A stretch of 64,000 nt of DNA. Origin: Bradyrhizobium viridifuturi. Lineage in GTDB: Bacteria; Pseudomonadota; Alphaproteobacteria; Rhizobiales; Xanthobacteraceae. The notes under the pieces were generated by a model. The model saw only the letters and a program-made list of their open reading frames with translations, was not told the DNA's origin and did not search any database. Every line of letters starts with the position of its first letter. The first letter of the stretch is position 1. Location: NCBI RefSeq assembly GCF_001238275.1, contig NZ_LGTB01000003.1, positions 1-64,000 on the forward strand. Reading direction: 5' to 3'. The position numbers and the translations under genes were made by a program. Positions 61,075-64,000 of this stretch are shown piece after piece.

Positions 61075-61362
61075 CTACTTGCCCTGTTCCTTGCTCTCTT
61101 CGACCTTCTCGACCTTGGCGGCGAGGTCGGGCACGCGGCTGACGCGGTAGGTCGCGTTGCTGCAGGTCAGCGTCCAGGCTTCATTGTCGGGCTTCGAGAG
61201 CTTGTCGTCCCGTTCGGCCTTGAGCGGCTTGTCGCAGGCATAACCCTGCGCGCGCAGCTGCACCGCCAGCAGGTCCTGCAAGCTCTGCTCGGCCCGTGCG
61301 GTTGAGCCCGCAAAGTGGCCGGCGAACAGGACGGCGAGTGCCAAGTTCGTGAACCTCATCAT
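61075..61362 (-). CDS. Small secreted protein, unrecognised
   Basis: A 95-residue protein with a signal peptide (MMRFTNLALAVLFAGHFAGSTARA) and a short mature domain containing two Cys (GYACDKPLKAERDDKLSKPDNEAWTLTCSNATYRV, cited by its ends) that could form one disulphide. GGAGGA lies 5 bp before ATG 61362, deciding this start. Function unknown. It is downstream of otnC on the same strand, 33 bp away. Confidence 0.75.
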   Translation of the reverse strand: MMRFTNLALAVLFAGHFAGSTARAEQSLQDLLAVQLRAQGYACDKPLKAERDDKLSKPDNEAWTLTCSNATYRVSRVPDLAAKVEKVEESKEQGK

Positions 61363-61395
61363 GACTGTCCTCCGCATGTCTCACCTTTGCTTGAT

Positions 61396-62052
61396 CTAGT
61401 GAGGGTGATCCGGCAGCACGAGCCCGAACGTCCTGGTTAAATCCGCTACCTGTTCGGGCGAGAGATAGCGCGGGTTCAGCCCACGCAGCAGCAGATAGAG
61501 TTTTGCGGTCTCTTCCAGCTCCTCGGTCGCGAACACGGCCGCCTCCAGCGTGTCGCCGGAGACGACGGGGCCGTGATTGGCGAGCAGCACCGATGAATAT
61601 TGCCCGGCGAGCCCCCTGATCGCGTCGGCTACGGCGGGATCGCCGGGGCGATAATAGGGCACCAGCGCGGTCTGGCCGCACTTCATGACGTAATAGGCCG
61701 TCATCACCGGCAGCACCGCGCGCGGATCGATCTCGGGCAGCATCGACAGTGCGACCGAATGTGTCGAGTGCAGGTGCACCACGGCGCCGGCGCTCGTGCG
61801 CGTCTGGTAGAGCGCGGTGTGCAACGGCACTTCCTTGGTCGGGGCATCGCCAGAGACGAGGCGGCCGTCACTGTCGAGCCGCGACATTTTCGCCGGATCG
61901 AGGAAGCCGAGTGAGGCATTGGTCGGCGTCACCAGCCAGCCGCCGTCGTCGAGCCGGACGCTGATATTGCCCGATGAGCCCGGCGTCAGCCCGCGCTCGA
62001 ACAGCGAGCGGCCGAAGCGGCAGATGTCTTCACGAAGCTTTGTTTCGCACAT
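61396..62052 (-). CDS. otnC: 3-oxo-tetronate 4-phosphate decarboxylase (class II aldolase fold)
   Basis: A 218-residue class II aldolase/adducin-fold enzyme. GLTPGSSGNISVRLDDGGWLVTPTNASLGFL is the phosphate-binding start; the metal His pair is in VVHLHSTHSVALSML and a further His in LLANHGPVVSGDTLEAAV. In the tetronate pathway OtnC decarboxylates 3-oxo-tetronate 4-phosphate to dihydroxyacetone phosphate. It is divergent from ltnD, unlike many clusters where all genes run the same way. Identity rests on family plus the neighbours ltnD, otnI and otnK. Confidence 0.88.
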   Translation of the reverse strand: MCETKLREDICRFGRSLFERGLTPGSSGNISVRLDDGGWLVTPTNASLGFLDPAKMSRLDSDGRLVSGDAPTKEVPLHTALYQTRTSAGAVVHLHSTHSVALSMLPEIDPRAVLPVMTAYYVMKCGQTALVPYYRPGDPAVADAIRGLAGQYSSVLLANHGPVVSGDTLEAAVFATEELEETAKLYLLLRGLNPRYLSPEQVADLTRTFGLVLPDHPH

Positions 62053-62237
62053 CCGGGTTTCGCTCTTCCGGTCTCGCTCTTGGCGCCATCCTTGCCGCCA
62101 TCCGTTTTCAGCTTTGTCTCATGCTTTGGCAGCGCGGCCAAGCCGTGATAGGCAAGCAGCAACGCGCATGATCGGGGAAGGTGAAAGCCGGTTTTCCGAA
62201 AATGCTCAAACAACCAAAAATGTTCAGGGATCGCCTT

Positions 62238-63148
62238 ATGTCCAGTTCCGCAACACCGCACGTCGCCGTCATCGGGCTGGGCTCGATGGGATACGGCATG
62301 GCGACCTCGCTGAGGCGCGCCGGCTTCGTCGTGACCGGCTGCGACGTCTCGGCCGATGCCGTCGCGCGCTTCGTGGCCGATGGCGGCAAGGGTGCGAAAA
62401 CGCCGGCCGAGGCGGCCAGGGATGCCGACATCGTCGTCAGCGTCGTCGTCAACGCGGCACAGACCGAGGCTATCCTGTTCGGCAAGGACGGCGCTTCCGA
62501 GACGCTGGCCAAGGACGCGGTCTTCATCTCCTCGGCGACGATGGATCCCGATATCGCGCGGCGCCTCGCAAAACAGCTTGAGGCGACCGGCCGGCACTAT
62601 CTCGACGCACCGATCTCGGGCGGCGCGCAGCGCGCGGCGCAGGGCGAGCTGACCATTCTCGCCTCCGGCAGCGCGGCAGCGTTCGCGAAGGCGCGGCCGG
62701 CGCTGGATGCGATGGCGGCAAAGCTCTACGAGCTCGGCGATGCGGCCGGGCAGGGCGCCGCATTCAAGATGATCAACCAGCTGCTGGCCGGCGTGCACAT
62801 CGCGGCCGCTTCCGAGGCGATTGCCTTTGCCGCCAAGCAGGGCCTGGATATCCGGAAGGTCTACGAGGTGATCACGGCCTCCGCCGGCAATTCCTGGATG
62901 TTCGAGAACCGCATGCCGCATGTGCTCGACGGCGACTATGCGCCGCGCAGCGCGGTCGAGATTTTCGTGAAAGACCTCGGCATCATCCAGGATATGGCGC
63001 GCAATGCGCGCTTCCCGGTGCCGGTCTCGGCCGCAGCGTTGCAGATGTTCCTGATGACGCGGCCGCCGGTATGGGCCGCGACGACGATGCGTCGGTGGCG
63101 CGGATGTATGCGCAGGTCACCGGCACCAAGCTTCCCGGCGCGAAATAA
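62238..63148 (+). CDS. ltnD: L-threonate/tetronate dehydrogenase, C-terminus frameshifted
   Basis: A beta-hydroxyacid dehydrogenase of about 303 residues if repaired. The NAD-binding motif is VAVIGLGSMGYGMATSLRRAGFVVTGCDVS, the substrate-binding YLDAPISGGAQRAAQGELTI and the catalytic Lys in GAAFKMINQLLAGVHIAA. It oxidises a tetronate at C2. As it stands the frame runs on to 63191 with an Arg-rich tail; restoring one G near 63059 gives MTAAAGMGRDDDASVARMYAQ and ends TKLPGAK with a stop at 63146-63148, leaving 12 bp to otnI. ATG 62238 is the chosen start; 62220 is possible. Confidence 0.88.
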
Positions 63149-63160
63149 GAGGATCCTGCG

Positions 63161-63943
63161 ATGCCCCGCTTTGCCGCCAATCTCACCATGATGTTCAACG
63201 AGGTCCCGTTCCTCGACCGCTTCGACGCCGCGGCAAAAGCGGGCTTCACCGCGGTCGAGTTCCTGTTTCCATACGACCATCCGGCCGAGGAGGTCGGCAA
63301 GCGGCTGAAAGGCGCAGGGCTGACGCAGGCGCTGTTCAATTTGCCGCCGGGCGACTGGAATGCCGGCGAGAAGGGATTTGCCGCGCTGCCGGATCGCTTC
63401 GCCGATTTGCAGGCGAGCCTGAAGACCGCACTGCCTTATGCAGAAGCGACCGGCGTCAAGCGGCTGCATCTGATGGCCGGGATCGCCGATCGCAATGATC
63501 GGCACGCCGTCGAAGCCTTCTACAAATCGGTCGCTTACGCTGCGGAATTCTTCGCGCCGCACGGCCTAGACGTCGTGATCGAGCCGATCAATCCGCGCAA
63601 CGTGCCGGGCTATTTCCTCAACGACTTCAACTTTGCTTACGAGTTGATCCGTGAACTCAAGATCCCGAACCTGAAGCTGCAGTTCGACATCTATCACTGC
63701 CAGATCATCCATGGCGACGTCACGATGCGGCTGCGCGAGATGATGCCGATCATCGGCCACATCCAGATCGCCTCGATCCCCTCGCGCAACGAGCCCGATG
63801 GCGAGGAGCTGAATTATCCGTTCCTGTTCGGCGAGCTGGATCGGCTCGGCTATGGCGGCTTCGTCGGCTGCGAGTACAATCCGCGCGGCAAGACCACGGA
63901 CGGCCTTGACTGGTTCAAGCCCTATGCCGGAGCAAAATCGTGA
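63161..63943 (+). CDS. otnI: 2-oxo-tetronate isomerase (hydroxypyruvate isomerase-like)
   Basis: A 260-residue TIM-barrel isomerase of the Hyi family. FAANLTMMFNEVPFLDRFDAAAKAGFTAVEFLFPYDHPAEEV, VVIEPINPRNVPGYFLNDF, QFDIYHCQIIHGDVTMRLREM, HIQIASIPSRNEPDGEELNYPFLF and GFVGCEYNPRG (longer ones cited by their ends) hold the usual Glu, Asp, His and Glu ligands. It converts 2-oxo- to 3-oxo-tetronate for the kinase. The GTG of otnK overlaps its stop (GTGA). Confidence 0.92.
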   Translation: MPRFAANLTMMFNEVPFLDRFDAAAKAGFTAVEFLFPYDHPAEEVGKRLKGAGLTQALFNLPPGDWNAGEKGFAALPDRFADLQASLKTALPYAEATGVKRLHLMAGIADRNDRHAVEAFYKSVAYAAEFFAPHGLDVVIEPINPRNVPGYFLNDFNFAYELIRELKIPNLKLQFDIYHCQIIHGDVTMRLREMMPIIGHIQIASIPSRNEPDGEELNYPFLFGELDRLGYGGFVGCEYNPRGKTTDGLDWFKPYAGAKS

Positions 63944-64000
63944 CGCTGGCTCTTGGCTGCATCGCCGACGACTATACCGGCGCCTCCGACCTCGCCAACA
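63940..64000 (+). CDS. otnK: 3-oxo-tetronate kinase, partial at window end
   Basis: The first 20 codons only. After a GTG start overlapping the otnI stop they read TLALGCIADDYTGASDLAN, the conserved N-terminus of the DUF1537 acid-sugar kinase family (ADDxTGAxD). It should phosphorylate 3-oxo-tetronate, giving the OtnC substrate. The rest lies beyond base 64000. Confidence 0.85.
   Translation, partial: MTLALGCIADDYTGASDLAN

Noticed and set aside
1..64000. CRISPR array, tRNA or rRNA gene
   Set aside because: No regularly spaced repeats with unique spacers and no convincing tRNA or rRNA sequence were seen on either strand.

Overview
The window comes from a high-GC alphaproteobacterium, most likely Bradyrhizobium or a close relative in the Nitrobacteraceae. 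The evidence is codon usage, many branched-chain-amino-acid-type (LIV) importers, a PHA/phasin locus, the gene order paaABCDE-paaI-paaK, FixK/FNR-type boxes and several families of palindromic intergenic repeats. This assignment is inference: there is no rRNA or other marker gene here. I saw no tRNA, CRISPR array, prophage or insertion sequence.

Layout. 0-1 kb: a spermidine-synthase-like protein. 1-10.8 kb: an AraC regulator, then maleylacetate reductase, hydroxyquinol 1,2-dioxygenase, a flavin hydroxylase and a five-gene LIV importer, which reads as a resorcinol/hydroxyquinol catabolic island with its own uptake system. 11-18 kb: a SnoaL-like secreted protein, hydrolases, a PHA synthase operon with GNAT and phasin genes, and a DUF445 protein. 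18-24.7 kb: aerobic phenylacetate catabolism (paaX, paaABCDE, paaI, paaK), followed by an amidase that could release phenylacetate from its amide, a quinone-oxidoreductase-like enzyme and a YeeE/YedE transporter. 28.7-32.3 kb: an accessory-looking stretch with a TetR/amidase pair behind a double operator, a Crp/Fnr regulator and a His/Met-rich secreted protein. 32.5-41.6 kb: a DMT exporter divergent from a MocR regulator, a hydrolase-OsmC fusion, a molybdopterin oxidoreductase, an MFS transporter, a P450/ferredoxin pair and a TetR/SDR pair.

41.7-46.2 kb is the most interesting region. A c-type cytochrome, an unrecognised 167-residue protein followed by a trypsin-like protease, and a CBS-BON protein each have a perfect TTGAT-N4-RTCAA (FixK/FNR) box 53-61 bp upstream of the start codon. 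A fourth box lies between convergent genes. opgC is divergent from the CBS-BON gene. I read this as a small oxygen-controlled, possibly undescribed, envelope/redox gene set.

46-64 kb: TetR, amidase, arylformamidase-like hydrolase and SDR genes; a tartrate/malate-type dehydrogenase, a 2-hydroxyacid dehydrogenase and an N-carbamoyl-amino-acid-hydrolase-type enzyme beside a LysR regulator with a perfect palindrome; a DUF1445 protein and a second complete LIV importer; and finally an acid-sugar (tetronate) pathway (otnC, ltnD, otnI, and otnK cut by the window end).

A caution for the reader: at least nine genes carry frameshifts, mostly apparent one-base deletions, that break otherwise excellent homology (first livG, first livM, an amidase tail, the DMT exporter, the MocR regulator, the hydrolase-OsmC fusion, the S1C protease, the second livH and ltnD). 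So many small indels in intact-looking operons suggest sequence error at least as much as real decay.
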